The notes beneath the pieces are model-generated. The model was not told where the DNA came from and made no database searches. It saw only the letters and a program-made list of their open reading frames with translations. This document shows positions 1-10,391 of a stretch of 64,000 nt of DNA, in pieces (the first letter of the stretch is position 1; the number at the start of each line of letters is the position of its first letter). The position numbers and the translations under genes are program-made. Source of the stretch: Yponomeuta sedellus (lineage: Eukaryota; Arthropoda; Insecta; Lepidoptera; Yponomeutidae); the NCBI GenBank assembly GCA_934045075.1, contig OW203744.1, positions 4,055,501 through 4,119,500 on the forward strand, written 5' to 3'.

Positions 1-112
1 GTTTCTGTTGTCCATTTTTTTTGTCTAAAATGATCTAGATTTTGAAATGGACACATAGTTTGACTTGTAACGTTCATTAAGCCGCAATTTCTGTGCTATT
101 TTGTTCTGTATC
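1..112 (+). repeat. Family T retroelement 3' tail
   Basis: The stretch with aacgttcattaagccgc and ctgtgctat recurs at 21168-21240, 23390-23640 and 45450-45525 and, inverted, at 53385-53560. Better-preserved copies end in ataaaacctttcatttc, so this looks like the 3' end of a non-LTR element. It is cut by the window edge. Confidence 0.5.
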
Positions 113-884
113 TATATTCTGTGTATCTATGTGCGAAAGCGAAATATTTACTTAGCTCTTCCGCATAGATGTAAGCCGTTATATGTATTACATATAGTGG
201 AAACCGTATTTCAGTGGATACCTGAAATGACAGTCTTATTGAGACGTATGATTATACGACAAATTTCAGTAGATTTTTCGTTTTCGCACACAGATCTATA
301 AGTTAAACGTTACATAATCAAGGTGCAGGTGTGCTGTCATATCACACATCAAGAAGGACCGTCTCAAGTGACGGGTTGCTGAAATACAGGCAGAGACTAA
401 TTCATTTCTATTTAGTATTTAATTAGTTTTCCTTCTAGCACTTCCAAGCGCTCCGACGTAGATCAAAAGACTTTCGCAAAGGGGCTGACCCCTTTGGGCA
501 CTTGTTGACAGTATTATTGACTTTACAGAAAGATGAACAGTTCTGAATATATTGAGTGAATATGGGTGAAATTACCGGTAAGGGACGTCAAAGGCGGACA
601 TAATTATTTTAATTTTATATATTGAAAGAAAACAAACGATTGTACAATATAGTGTCTTATTCTGCTAACACCAATCAAGGATGGGGTTAGTTGAGTACTT
701 CCAACAGCACATTAACCCCTACACATGTGCCATCTGTTTTGTTACGTCAATTTTCAGCACAAATTTAGGTAAGGGCCTATCAGCTGTCCATACACTCTTC
801 TAAAAGTTACCAAGTACATACTTCACACATAACAAATATTTATTATTCCTTATTAGTTTAAGCAAAGGGGAAGATTTTTATTTT
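113..884. other. No gene seen
   Basis: AT-rich sequence with only short chance reading frames. A fragment near 573-600 (ggtaagggacgtcaaaggcgg) resembles the family G LINE tail. No splice-bounded coding segment was recognised. Confidence 0.5.
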
Positions 885-895
885 ATTCATTAGGT

Positions 896-1139
896 GCGCT
901 GTGTGGTGTCGGCCTAGAGAACAGCACCAACCCAATTCTACCCGCGGGTGTCGTAAAAGGCGACTAAGGGACACAAACCGGGGGGTGGGCAGCAGCGCCC
1001 CCTGCAGTACAATTCCACTGAACTGCGATCTCCAACCCGCATGCCCAGCGTGGGGATTATGGGCATTACCCCCATATAGGCACTCTTTAGGGAAGGGCTA
1101 AGTCCAGCAGTTGACTAGTATAGCCTGACGAAGACGAAG
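896..1139 (+). mobile_element. Family F retroposon, full length with TSD
   Basis: This 244-bp element starts gcgctgtgtggtgtcgg and ends tatagcctgacgaagacgaag. It is flanked by an exact 11-bp duplication ATTCATTAGGT at 885-895 and 1140-1150. The duplication and the short GAC/GAA-rich 3' end indicate LINE-mediated retroposition. Other copies lie at 1484, 3089, 5456, 7113 and 14585. It encodes no protein. Confidence 0.8.
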
Positions 1140-1312
1140 ATTCATTAGGTACACCAACAGCAAGCACGAAAACATGATAAAGCTTATACTAAAAGTGACA
1201 TTGCCAATTAAAGGTATACACAGCATTTTTTGACTTGTAATATTACAACTAGAAATATAATATTACAATACGGTGATAATATAAATGTTATTACCACGTA
1301 AGATAAGAATTT

Positions 1313-1445
1313 TTAGATATTAGAAAGATGAAAAGATGACTAACGAACGTTGATGAAGCAAAAAAGTTCTGTAAAACAATCCTAGGCAAGTGGTGAATTG
1401 GCTACCCATCACGGATACAAGCGTATATTTATGTTATGCTGTGAA
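1313..1445 (+). repeat. Diverged family G LINE 3' tail
   Basis: The sequence aacgttgatgaagc followed by aagtggtgaattggctaccc matches, with many changes, the G tail that is clear at 5030-5120 and 55740-55875. Confidence 0.5.
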
Positions 1446-1483
1446 TAGTACTTTACAGTATACGACTACGTTTATTTAATCTT

Positions 1484-1735
1484 CTTCTTCAGGCTATATT
1501 AGTCCACTGCTGGACATAGCCCTCCCCTAATGAGCGCCACAGCGCAAGGTTGTGCCATCATTGGGGGTAAAGCCCATAATCCCCACGCTGCAGGGCATGC
1601 GGGTTGGGGATCGCAGTTTTGTGAAATTGTACTGTAGGCGGCGCTGCTGCCCACCCCCTGGTTTGTGTCCCTTAGTCGCCTTTTGCGACACCCGCGGGAA
1701 GATATTCTCTAGGCCGACACCACACACAGTTGAAT
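1484..1735 (-). mobile_element. Family F retroposon
   Basis: Reverse-strand copy, from the cttcttcaggctatatt end to the ggccgacaccacac end. It abuts a family E copy directly. Reading frames over it on both strands are incidental. Confidence 0.75.
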
Positions 1736-1742
1736 TATATGA

Positions 1743-2110
1743 TTCGTTATCAACCCTTGTATATTGCCACTGCTGGGGCATGGGTCTTTTCCTGCATCGC
1801 AGGAAGGTTAGGCCATACTCCACCACGGGGGCCAAGTCCGGATTGGTGGAGGATTGTAAGACAGTGGCGGGCCTTACTGTCAGAAGTTATCAAGCCGCCC
1901 ATAAGGCCCCTGACATGGCTTAACGACTGCCATTATATGACAGCCGGCACCAACGGCTTAAAGTGCCTTGCAAAGCACGGAAGCGCTCGGAAAAATGCCA
2001 CTAGTGGTAGTCACGGGACGCTCACCCATCCCGTACCTGACCGCGCCTGTTGTTGCTTAACCAAGTGATTGATTCCAATCACTCGGTTCGCCTAGGCCAC
2101 GAGCGCTTCC
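1743..2110 (+). mobile_element. Family E retroposon
   Basis: Near-complete copy: starts cgttatcaacccttgtat, has the gcatcgcaggaaggtt motif, and ends ggccacgagcgcttcc. Family E lacks a shared open frame; its ORFs differ from copy to copy, so I treat it as non-coding. Insertion bounds rest on comparison with the TSD-flanked copy at 33895-34238. Confidence 0.75.
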
Positions 2111-2119
2111 GTTATTTTG

Positions 2120-2153
2120 TATATGATTGTGATTATTTAATCACAATCATATA
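2120..2153. repeat. Perfect 16-bp inverted repeat
   Basis: Arms TATATGATTGTGATTA (2120-2135) and its complement (2138-2153) with a 2-nt loop. The left flank of the adjacent E copy (gttgaattatatgatt near 1727-1742) is the reverse complement of 2145-2160, so the E element is framed by inverted pieces of one palindromic target. Confidence 0.8.
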
Positions 2154-2378
2154 ATTCAACTTTGGTCTTAATGTAAAGAAACCGTTGTTGATAGAATAGG
2201 TGGGGAAGGAATCAATTAAGTGAGCAATACTAAATTATAGTATTACTTATAGTTACGAGTATATCGTGTAATGGTTGTGACCTGTTATGTTGTCTGTTAT
2301 GATCTGTGATAAAAAAAAGTAATATACGCGTCGAATTGATAACCTCCTCCTTTTTTGAAATTGGTTAAAAATAAACGA

Positions 2379-2581
2379 TTACACGTTCAGTCTGGCGTCA
2401 GTCGATTATCAGTCTGGTTATACTGACGGCAGACTGATTGTCTATTCAGTGGACTGATGGACCAGACTGACGGATTTTCGACTATTTTGATGCTTCATCA
2501 GTCTGGCATCAATCCGAGTCTGATCACGATCACCGAGCGTGAAAGGTTACGGACTGAACTGACGCCAGACTGAACCTGTAA
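2379..2581. mobile_element. MITE-like element with 24-bp terminal inverted repeats
   Basis: Ends 2379-2402 and 2558-2581 are inverted copies over 24 bp with one mismatch; the core of the right end is ACTGACGCCAGACTGAAC. The interior is packed with further cagtctg/cagactg words. No convincing target duplication was found and there is no coding capacity. Confidence 0.65.
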
Positions 2582-2664
2582 ACTCCGTCTTTCAGAGATC
2601 TTTGCGCATGTTTTTTCTTATGTAAAATCATGTTAAATGTTTCGTACTAGTATAATTTTTTTTT

Positions 2665-2845
2665 ATATAGCCTATACTTAAACGTCCCACTGCTGGGCAC
2701 AGTTTTCTCTCAGGGAGAGAGAGTATGGGCTAGATTATCACCCGTGCCCACCGTGGATTAGCTATTTCAATCGCAGAGGTATTTGAACAAGTCAAGTCAC
2801 TCAGGTTTCCTCACGATATTTTCCTTCATAGTGTTTTTATTTGAT
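2665..2845 (-). mobile_element. Family C SINE body
   Basis: Reverse copy of the C body: cccactgctgggcac, agagagagtatgggct, cgtgcccaccgtgg, then aggtttcctcacgat. The tRNA-like head is missing. Confidence 0.65.
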
Positions 2846-3088
2846 TATATTCTTTTTGTTGGACTAACCCGTGCTGAGGACAATTTTTAGCCTCACAATA
2901 GGTTTTTAGTAATTTTATAGCTTTGGAAAAGAGATGAAGATTGAATCGGGGCCCCAAATCACGTAAGTACGCTTCACATCTGATATCCAAGGCTATAAAC
3001 CTAACGGTAAAGCTATCGCTATCCAAAGTTAAAGTGTGAACTTTGTGGAGCATTAACCTAACCTAGCAACTTTAGCGTTTGGAGATAT

Positions 3089-3335
3089 CGTCGTCAGGCT
3101 ATACTAGTCCACTGCTGGACATAGCCCTCCCCTAAAGAGCGCCACGTTGTGCTATCATAGGGGGTATTGCCCATAATCCCCACGCTGGGCATGCGGGTCG
3201 GGGATCGCAGTTCGGTGGAATGGTACTGCAGGGGGCGTTGCTACCCACCCCCCGGTCCATTTCCCTTAGTCGCCTTTTACAATACCCGCGGGAAGAATTG
3301 GGTTGGTGCTATTCTCTAGGCCGACACCACACAGC
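3089..3335 (-). mobile_element. Family F retroposon
   Basis: Complete reverse-strand copy from cgtcgtcaggctatac to ggccgacaccacacag. Confidence 0.75.
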
Positions 3336-3483
3336 AAGGAGAAGATTTAGTGAAACCCATTTCAGTGGGTCAATAAGTGACATTATAAAAATAGTGCCGA
3401 AGTATTTTGTGAATTCCATCTCACGCGATCGACGCGCGCGCTTTGATGCAAAAATTTAGTGAACGTAACATGTCTCTCAAATT

Positions 3484-3764
3484 TAAAAACCTATTTAGAG
3501 GCTAAAAATTTCACCCATGCCGGGATTCGAACCCGCAACCTCTGGCTATCCGTACTGGTACGGATAGCCAGAGGTTGCGGGTTCGAATCCCGGCATGGGT
3601 GAAATTTTTAGCCTTTAACCCGCAACCTCTGGCTATCCGTACTGGTACGGATAGCCAGAGGTTGCGGGTTCGAATCCCGGCATGGGTGAAATTTTTAGCC
3701 TCTAAATATGTTTTTAAATTTGTTCCTTAGCACGGGTTAGTGCATTAAAAATAAAAATAGTGTA
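3484..3764. mobile_element. Family A SINE, fold-back insertion with 14-bp TSD
   Basis: The insertion is bounded by exact ATGTCTCTCAAATT at 3470-3483 and 3765-3778. Inside, a reverse A unit (3500-3554) meets a forward unit (3559-3613) as perfect 55-bp arms around a 4-nt spacer CTGG. An 83-bp piece of that hairpin is tandemly repeated (period 87), giving a second CTGG centre at 3642-3645. The forward strand ends in the long A tail gcattaaaaataaaaatag. The tRNA-like part keeps a B box, ggttcgaatcc. Confidence 0.85.
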
Positions 3765-4044
3765 ATGTCTCTCAAATTCATTTCTTCATGCGTTCTTTCA
3801 TGTTTTAAGGCGTTAACTAGCTCCACAAATGGAAAAAAAATCATTACTTGTTTTGTTACGAGTATACCAACTAACAACAAATAGCTATTAGCAACTGTGA
3901 TACTAAACTAATTTTAGAACTTACAGTCTTATAACAAAAGTTATGATTTTAACATATTATAAACTTTCGCGACTTGTACACAAACCTGTTAGCACCTTAG
4001 CACCTTAAACGGATAAAATGCATTAGCAGTATAGCAAAATGGTG

Positions 4045-4210
4045 GCCTTGACATGGCTTAACGACTGCCATTACATGACAGCCGGCACCAACGGTGTAGC
4101 GTGCCTTGTGAAGCACGGCAGCGCTCGGAAAAGATGCCACTAGCCACTAGCAATCAACCCAAGTGATTCCAATCACTCGGTTCTACTAGTCACACACACG
4201 AGCGCTTCAC
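4045..4210 (+). mobile_element. Family E fragment
   Basis: 3' half of an E element, from gacatggcttaacgactgcc to cacgagcgcttcac, with an internal deletion. Confidence 0.6.
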
Positions 4211-4486
4211 TTCACACGTTGATTAAAATACGTTTGCTTAAAACTTATTACCTAGTTGGCAATGCAAACGTGTACCCAACAAACTAAAAGCAAATATGGA
4301 TGTGGGCTAGTCAAACATTAGACTTGGAACTTGATATTCAAATGTCAACAGCTTCTTGAATTACCTAGAATTCCTCAAAGGGTATTTCATAAGCGATCCA
4401 TCGAAGAACCTTGAAAAGACTAGGTTAAAGATTCATCATTAATAATAATGAATTATTTGTTATTTGAAAAATAATTATTTGAAAGA

Positions 4487-5125
4487 GGATGTAGTGACTA
4501 GAATTGAGAAAGGAATGTTGCGTTTGTTTAGACATGTGGAGAGGATGAAGGAAGAAGGATTGACGAAACAAATATATATTGCGAATGTAAGTAGAAGGGC
4601 TAGTAAAGGACGTCCCAGGCGGACATACATCTTTTTATATATTTTACATATTTTTACATATTTTTATTTATTTCATATGTATGTACCGTTTATGTATGTG
4701 TATCAATTTCATATTTATGTATCGTTTATGTATGTGTATCAACTATAAAATAATATGTTATCTAATATTGTTTAGTTGCGCCGACTACCCGTATTTCAGT
4801 TTCCGTTTCTTCTTTTCCGTCAATGGTTGTCTGGAAGAAATTACTTTTAGTAATAAGGCCGCCACTTGTACTGTACTGTTATTATATAAGTCTCATAAGT
4901 AATCCTTGGTGTACATGCAATAAAGAATATTCTATCTATCTATAAATCGACCAAATAGGGGATGTAGGTATTAGCAAAGGGAAAGATAAAAAGTACCCGG
5001 AACCGGCGTGCGTGCATACAACGACTTATGAACGTTGATGAAGCGAAAGTGATCTGTCAGGATCGTGGCAAGTGGCAGTCCCTGGTCACTGCCTACCCCC
5101 CTGGGATACAGGCGTGAGGTTATGT
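4487..5125 (+). mobile_element. Family G RTE-like LINE 3' end, interrupted
   Basis: The left part (4464-4630) reads [18 protein letters not shown] and KGRPRRTY, the C-terminal signature of an RTE-like LINE reverse transcriptase. The right part (from about 4949) resumes at atcgaccaaataggggatgt and ends gggatacaggcgtgaggtta. The break at 4628-4948 is a later insertion. No complete ORF survives. Confidence 0.75.
4750..4948 (+). mobile_element. Family H LINE tail inserted in G
   Basis: Carries gtctggaagaaattac, aataaggccgccac and the tail caataaagaatattct followed by ctat repeats. Copies recur at 9546, 17826, 36418, 54515 and 61423. Its left boundary within 4628-4750 is AT-rich and not sharp. 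Confidence 0.6.
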
Positions 5126-5130
5126 ATTAT

Positions 5131-5280
5131 TAATGAATTAGCGCTCCGAAAAAATGCCACTAGCCAGAGTCACAGGACGGTCACCCAACTAGCACCGGAC
5201 CGCACCTGCCGTTGCTTAACCCAAGTGATTGATTCCAATCACTCGGTTCCACTGTACCACGAGCGCTTCACTGCACACAT
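5131..5280 (+). mobile_element. Family E 3' fragment
   Basis: Starts gcgctccgaaaaaatgccac and runs to cgagcgcttcac, matching the last third of E. Confidence 0.6.
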
Positions 5281-5364
5281 TGATTAAAATACGTTTTCTT
5301 AAAACTTATTACCCTGTTAATGTTAATGAACATCCATAGTTGTTGTAATAACCATAAATAATCG

Positions 5365-5600
5365 CTTCCGTGCTCCGCAAGGCACGTTAAGCCATTGGTG
5401 ACGGCTGTCATATAATGGCAGTCGTTAAGCCATGTCAGAGGCCTTATGGGCGGCAGGTACTGCAGGGGGCGGAGGGTACTGCATTGTACTACAGGGGGCG
5501 CTGCTGCCCATCCCCCGGTTTATGTCCCTTAGTCACCTTTTACGACACCCGCGGGAAGAATTGGGTTGGTGCTATTCTCTAGGCCGACACCACACAGCAC
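5365..5600 (-). mobile_element. Joined fragments of families E and F
   Basis: 5365-5455 is a reverse E fragment (tgctccgcaaggcacgttaa). From about 5456 to 5600 it continues as a reverse F fragment (cgacacccgcgggaagaatt, ggccgacaccacac). The junction has no clear TSD. Confidence 0.6.
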
Positions 5601-5619
5601 TGATAGCAATGTCAACTTT

Positions 5620-5986
5620 CGTTATTAACCCTTGTATGTCCCCACTGCTGGGGCACGAGTCTCTTTCTGCATTGGAGGAAGTTTAGGCCATACTCCACCA
5701 CGGGATCCAAGTCCGGGTTGGTGGAGGATTGTAAGGCAGTGGCGCGCCTTACTGTCAGAAGTTATCAAGCCGCCCATAAGCCCTCTGACATGGCTTAATA
5801 ACAGCCATTACACGACAGTCGGCACCAAAGGCTTAACATGCCTTGCGAAGCACGGAAGCGCTCGGAAAAATGCCACTAGCGGTAGTCACAGGACGGTCAC
5901 CAATCCTGCACCTGACCGCGCCTGTTGTTGCTTAGCTCAAGCGATTGATTCCAATCACTCGGTTTGCCTAGGCCTCGTGCGCTTCG
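5620..5986 (+). mobile_element. Family E retroposon
   Basis: Near-complete copy from cgttattaacccttgtatg to ggcctcgtgcgcttc; long frames over it are not conserved among copies. Confidence 0.7.
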
Positions 5987-6245
5987 AGATACGCCATTGC
6001 AGTGTTATAAATAACTGTATAAATAACACCCAATTTTTTACAAAATTGGCCCACAAAGATTAAGAAAACATTATGCCAGCAGTTTTACATGTTACACATC
6101 AAAACGCGTCAGAGAAGCATATTCTGCCACGGCTCATTTTCATAATCTTGCCTCACATCGCATCAAGCGTTCAGTCAAAGAGATTGAACTGTTTCGAACC
6201 TCATGTTTTGCCCCCTCAATCGCACGCTCGTATCCGTTGCTTGGT

Positions 6246-6699
6246 CCCACATTGCCGTTAGAAAATGTTTAGTAACGTTAGTAAACATTTCTTAGCAAAC
6301 GTTTAATCACAAATGTTAAAAAATGTTTTTATGTTAGAAAATGTTTACTAACGTTAATTTAACAAATTATAACATAACAAATTTAAAAAAAATTAAACAT
6401 GTGTTACCTTTTGTTTGTAAACCTTTTATAATGGCTTAAAATGAAAGCTATTACAATGAGCAAATCCTCTTCAATTTTCGTGTAGACGCCCTCAGAACGC
6501 TAACCAAACTGCGAGCCAACACCAGATTTAAATGGCATAAAATGTTAGTAAACATTAGTAAACATTTTCTTTTAGTGTAGGACCACTTATAACATGTAAC
6601 AGTTCCTAACAAAATGTAACAATTGACAACATTTAATTTTGTTAGTAAATGTTTATATGTTAGAAAATGTTTACAAACAATTTCTAACGGCAATGTGGG
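6246..6699. mobile_element. MITE-like DNA element, 454 bp
   Basis: Ends CCCACATTGCCGTTAGAAA and its inverse at 6681-6699. The interior is filled with direct and inverted copies of gttagtaaacatt. No transposase is present. Confidence 0.65.
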
Positions 6700-6775
6700 A
6701 GCACCATTAAAAACGATATAAAAACGGCAACAATAACGTATTATCCCACGGGAACGCTTTACCATCAAGTATCCT

Positions 6776-6935
6776 ATAGCCAGGTTTTCACGGTCTTAGT
6801 GCGCCATCCGAGTAAACTAAAGCTTCTGATTGGCTATTTTGGTGTTGTCACGAAAAACCGTCCAATCAGAAGCATTAATTTACTCGGATGGCAAACTCGG
6901 TCCGAGCGCACTAAGACCGTGAAAGCTTGGCCTAT
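6776..6935. mobile_element. MITE-like inverted repeat, 160 bp
   Basis: Left ttcacggtcttagtgcgc (from about 6786) pairs with right gcgcactaagaccgtgaa (to about 6923). Inner arms catccgagtaaa and cttctgattgg also pair. The whole can fold into one hairpin. Confidence 0.65.
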
Positions 6936-7011
6936 GTCTCAAGTCAGATCTTTGTGTGTCTATGTTCCAAGTTCCATCGCAGAATCGCTCGTAGCCTCGG
7001 CTGCTTGAGTG

Positions 7012-7300
7012 ATCTCACGAAGGTTAAACAACATAGGGCGCGGTCAGTGCATGGGTGGGTGACCGTCTATGACTAACGCTAGAGGCATTTTTCCGAGCGG
7101 TGTACCGTGCTTCCCCCAACCCGCATGCCCAGCGTGGGAATTATGCGCATTACCCCCTATGATAGCACAACGTGGCGCTCTTTAGGGGAGGGCTATATCC
7201 AGCAGCGGACTATAGTATAGCCTGACGACGTACCGTGCTTTACAAGGCATGTTAAGTAGTTGGTGAAGGCTGCTCTGTCGTTAGATTGCATTCGTTAAGC
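7012..7300 (-). mobile_element. Family E copy split by family F
   Basis: Reverse E sequence at 7012-7112 (gcgcggtcagtgcatgg) resumes at 7230 (gtaccgtgctttacaaggc). The F element 7113-7229 lies between them. Confidence 0.7.
7113..7229 (+). mobile_element. 5'-truncated family F inside E
   Basis: Starts inside F and ends tatagcctgacgac. Flanked by exact 11-bp GTACCGTGCTT at 7102-7112 and 7230-7240. Truncation at the 5' end plus TSD fits target-primed reverse transcription. Confidence 0.8.
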
Positions 7301-7442
7301 CAAAAGCTTTACACAAAATTAAACTCTTTTTCGTCTTTTTCATTTCGAAAGTATAATCTTGGGCGCTTAAAAAGTTATTGCAATTTTAAAAGTGTGATAC
7401 TTAGTTTTGCCGGCTAGTGTATATTATCACATCACACTTCAT

Positions 7443-7680
7443 ATCATCACATCACATCACACTAATATTATAAAGGCGAAAGTTTGTGAGTGTGTATGTT
7501 TGTTACTGCTTCACGTCTACACGGCAGGATAGAAATTATTAAAATTTGGTATGGAGTTAGCTGACACCCTGAATTAACACAATAGGCTAGGTACGTTTTA
7601 CTGCGGGAAAATATCTTATTCCCATGGGAAAATGGTGGAAAATGGGAATAAACCGCAGGGCACAGCTAGCTCTGAATATA
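7443..7680 (+). repeat. RTE-type 3' region repeat
   Basis: Shares tgggaataagatattttccc-type sequence and the gagttagctgac block, in opposite orientation, with 52430-52660. Probably a LINE-related insect repeat; no ORF. Confidence 0.5.
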
Positions 7681-7711
7681 TCCACATCACAAATAAATAA
7701 ATAAATAATAA

Positions 7712-7950
7712 TAATAAATAAATATTCATGGACATATTACGCAGATCTCGTTAGCCCTAAGTACAACTAAATGACTTGTGTTATAAGTGCTAACTAGACG
7801 ATAGATTTAATACAATAAATACATAGATAACATCCAAGACCCGAGACGAACGAGAAAAGTTCGTTTCCCAGTTAGACCCGGCCGGGGATCGAACCCGAGA
7901 CCCTCGGTTTTACAGTCAGCGTTCCAAACCGCTGCGCCACCGAGTTCAGC
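7712..7950 (-). mobile_element. Family B SINE
   Basis: Reverse copy. On the minus strand the head reads ggtggcgcagcggtttgg (A box) and ggttcgatccc (B box), followed by a body with tcttggatgttatctatgt and the tail aataaatatt. It is derived from a tRNA-like RNA, not a functional tRNA. Confidence 0.75.
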
Positions 7951-8289
7951 AATGTAGCTCAAAAGTCGATCTCGTTAGATCGAACGAGACCTCCGCTGGG
8001 CGTTCAGTCATGTAAAATGATAAAATCTCCATCCGAGCAAGCCACCTCGCGCATACGCTGCTTTATGGCTCTATCCCTCGTAAATTTAGTTTTGAGACGC
8101 CCCTTTTATAGTCCACATTGAGGGCTGGCGACCTGTCAAAAAGTTTCCCCGTAAAATGTTCGGCTGATTTTAATTATCGGAGCTTATCGGAGCACGCTTG
8201 CGCTGATATAGTTAATAGGCCAGTCTGTGGGGACATATAAAGGCTTTCGCTTTACCAAATGTGTAAAATAAATGGTTTATGTATTCAAC

Positions 8290-8470
8290 AAGCGACTATA
8301 GCCCAGCAGATAGAACAATGGACTCGGAAGCGCGAGACTCAGGTTCGATCCCCAGTGCGGACATGTCATTGTACTAATGACTTGGTTTTCTAAGTTATGT
8401 ACACGCGTTGACGGTGAAGGAAAACATCATGAGGTAACCTGAGTGTCTGAGGTATTCAAATACCTCAGCG
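8290..8470 (+). mobile_element. Family C SINE
   Basis: tRNA-like head with agaacaatggactcgg and B box ggttcgatcccc, then body gaaggaaaacatcatgagg and aggtattcaaatacctcag. Confidence 0.7.
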
Positions 8471-8639
8471 CTTGAAATTTCTTGAAAGAAATTATTATTA
8501 TTATCAACCTTACATCAACTAGAGGACAATAAAAATAATTTTCAAGTCTAACTAAGACACAACAACTCCCTAATACAGTTTGAACCAAATTCAAGTGTGC
8601 ACAACTGTTGTATATTTTTTGTAGCTACTTCTAACTTCA

Positions 8640-8790
8640 CTAATGTACATAGCTTAGAAAACAATATAGTTTATACAGGATAAACAATATAGGAAAACAA
8701 TGTAGCCCATACTGGAACGAACCTGGGTGTCTGGCTTCTGAGTCCACGGTTCTACCCACAGGGCTACCGCCGTTCTTTACAGCCTGATTC
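8640..8790 (-). mobile_element. Family C SINE, diverged
   Basis: Reverse copy: aatgtacatagcttagaaaac leads to ggttctacccacagggctac. An internal short duplication of ggaaaacaat/gataaacaat is visible. The head boxes are decayed. Confidence 0.55.
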
Positions 8791-9409
8791 GTATGGGACA
8801 AACAAGTGAAACGTAATCGCTGCTGTATTCACACTGACATTTATTTGTCTATAAGCGTGGCGGCGCAGCGCACACACAAACCTATACCTAACATCCCTCC
8901 ACCAATATTTTACGGACTAATAACTAATCCTATCTAGAAAAACCGCTTATAATCTACTTTGGCGATAGGCCCGCGTAGGAATCGAGCTGTCCCTGTTAGG
9001 CCGAACTTTTGGACAAGTCTGTAACTATCTTAGTCATATTCTACTCCGCGAGATTACGTTCAAAAGTCACCTGTCGCCGGCGAGGGTGAGGATCAATATC
9101 AACTTTGTATCTTTTAGATTAGGACGGGTTTGCCCTGTTTTGTACTTAAAAGTTTTACGGGGGGATATTTTTACGCCGTGGAAGAGTCGTAACTGGGAGT
9201 ATGCTCCACATTACGTATCGGATGTTGTAAAGCTTTGAATATGTATGTATAGTCTGTTAGCTTTTAGAATATACCTCGGGCTCTAGAATAGGCTTCGGTT
9301 TTTGCCGAAAGCACACGAGTGTAATACTACTTCCTGCTCTGTATAAAACTTTTCTTCACTATTTTGAAAAGTTACATAAAGTTATAAATAACAATACAAA
9401 ATAAACCTT

Positions 9410-9545
9410 TTTAAAAACCTATTTAGAGGCTAAAAATTCCACCCATGCCGGGACTCAAACCCGCGACCTCTGGCTAACCGTGCTAGCGCTCTCCCAACTG
9501 AGTTAATGAGCGACTCACCGGCATCAATGAAATTTCGAACCTCTC
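9410..9545 (-). mobile_element. Family A SINE inside the MITE
   Basis: Reverse A copy (aaacctatttagaggct, atgccgggactcaaacccg, gcgactcaccggcatcaatg). Its remaining 5' end (tagtattacgt) reappears just before 9779, so it was itself interrupted. Confidence 0.75.
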
Positions 9546-9740
9546 AATGATAAGATAAGAATATTCTTTATTGTACACTGGAAAAACAACAAATACAAAA
9601 TAATTGCAAATATACATAGTACAACTGGCGGCCTTATTGCTAAAAGCAATTTCTTCCAGACAACCTTACGATGAAAAGTTGCTGAAGGAAATCAGAAAGA
9701 CGGGTAGCCAGTGCAAATAATTTCATAATAATTCAAATAA
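9546..9740 (-). mobile_element. Family H LINE tail inside family A
   Basis: Reverse H sequence: agaatattctttattgtac, ggcggccttattgctaaaag, aatttcttccagacaacc. It is the innermost of three nested insertions. Confidence 0.7.
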
Positions 9741-10054
9741 TAATTAATAATTTCAATACTCTCTACATAGTATTACGTAAAATAAACCTTACCTTATTGC
9801 AATGTAATTTGTCTATCCGATAGTAGCCGAGGTATATTCTAAAAGCTAACAGACTGTACCTTTATACACTAGCTGTGTGCGCGGCTTTACGCGCGACCCC
9901 TAAAATGATAAACCCTACGAATATTACAAACTTGAAAGTTCGTGAATATAATTGGATGTTTGTTACTCAAACACGCAATAACGGCTAAACGCATGAAATT
10001 TGGCGGACAGATAAAGAAAGATCTGAATTGAGTCTTATTATTGGATATTTGCTA

Positions 10055-10291
10055 TCTAATATGGCTTAACAACTACCATCACATGACAGCCGGCATCAAC
10101 GGCTTAACCTAGCTTACGAGTCCTTATAGGCGGTTATGATCTTAGTAATTGATTTATGAGTTACGAGTATATTTCAAATACAATGCTAATTGTTTCTGAA
10201 TAAAGAAATTAAAAGAATGAATGAATGCTTGATAACTTCCGACAGTAAGGCCCGCCACCGTCTTACAATCCTCCTGGACTTGGCCGAACAT
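10055..10291. repeat. Two family E fragments
   Basis: 10055-10125 is a forward fragment (gacagccggcatcaacggct). 10228-10291 is a reverse fragment (acagtaaggcccgccacc). Plain AT-rich DNA lies between and upstream. Confidence 0.5.
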
Positions 10292-10391
10292 TCAGTAAGG
10301 ACATATGGTAATAAGATTTAGAAAATAATTATAACTAATCTGATAGAAACAACCTGATGGGCTTAGAGGATCGGGGCCAGTGGCGGTAGCG

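Larger units (their letters stand above)
9250..9856. mobile_element. Mariner-like MITE carrying nested insertions
   Basis: Left end agtctgttagcttttagaat and right end inverse gctaacagactg, each flanked by TA (9248-9249, 9857-9858). The intact relative at 18613-18828 is 216 bp. This copy is longer because 9410-9778 is an insertion with a 12-bp duplication AAAATAAACCTT (9398-9409, 9779-9790). Confidence 0.75.
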
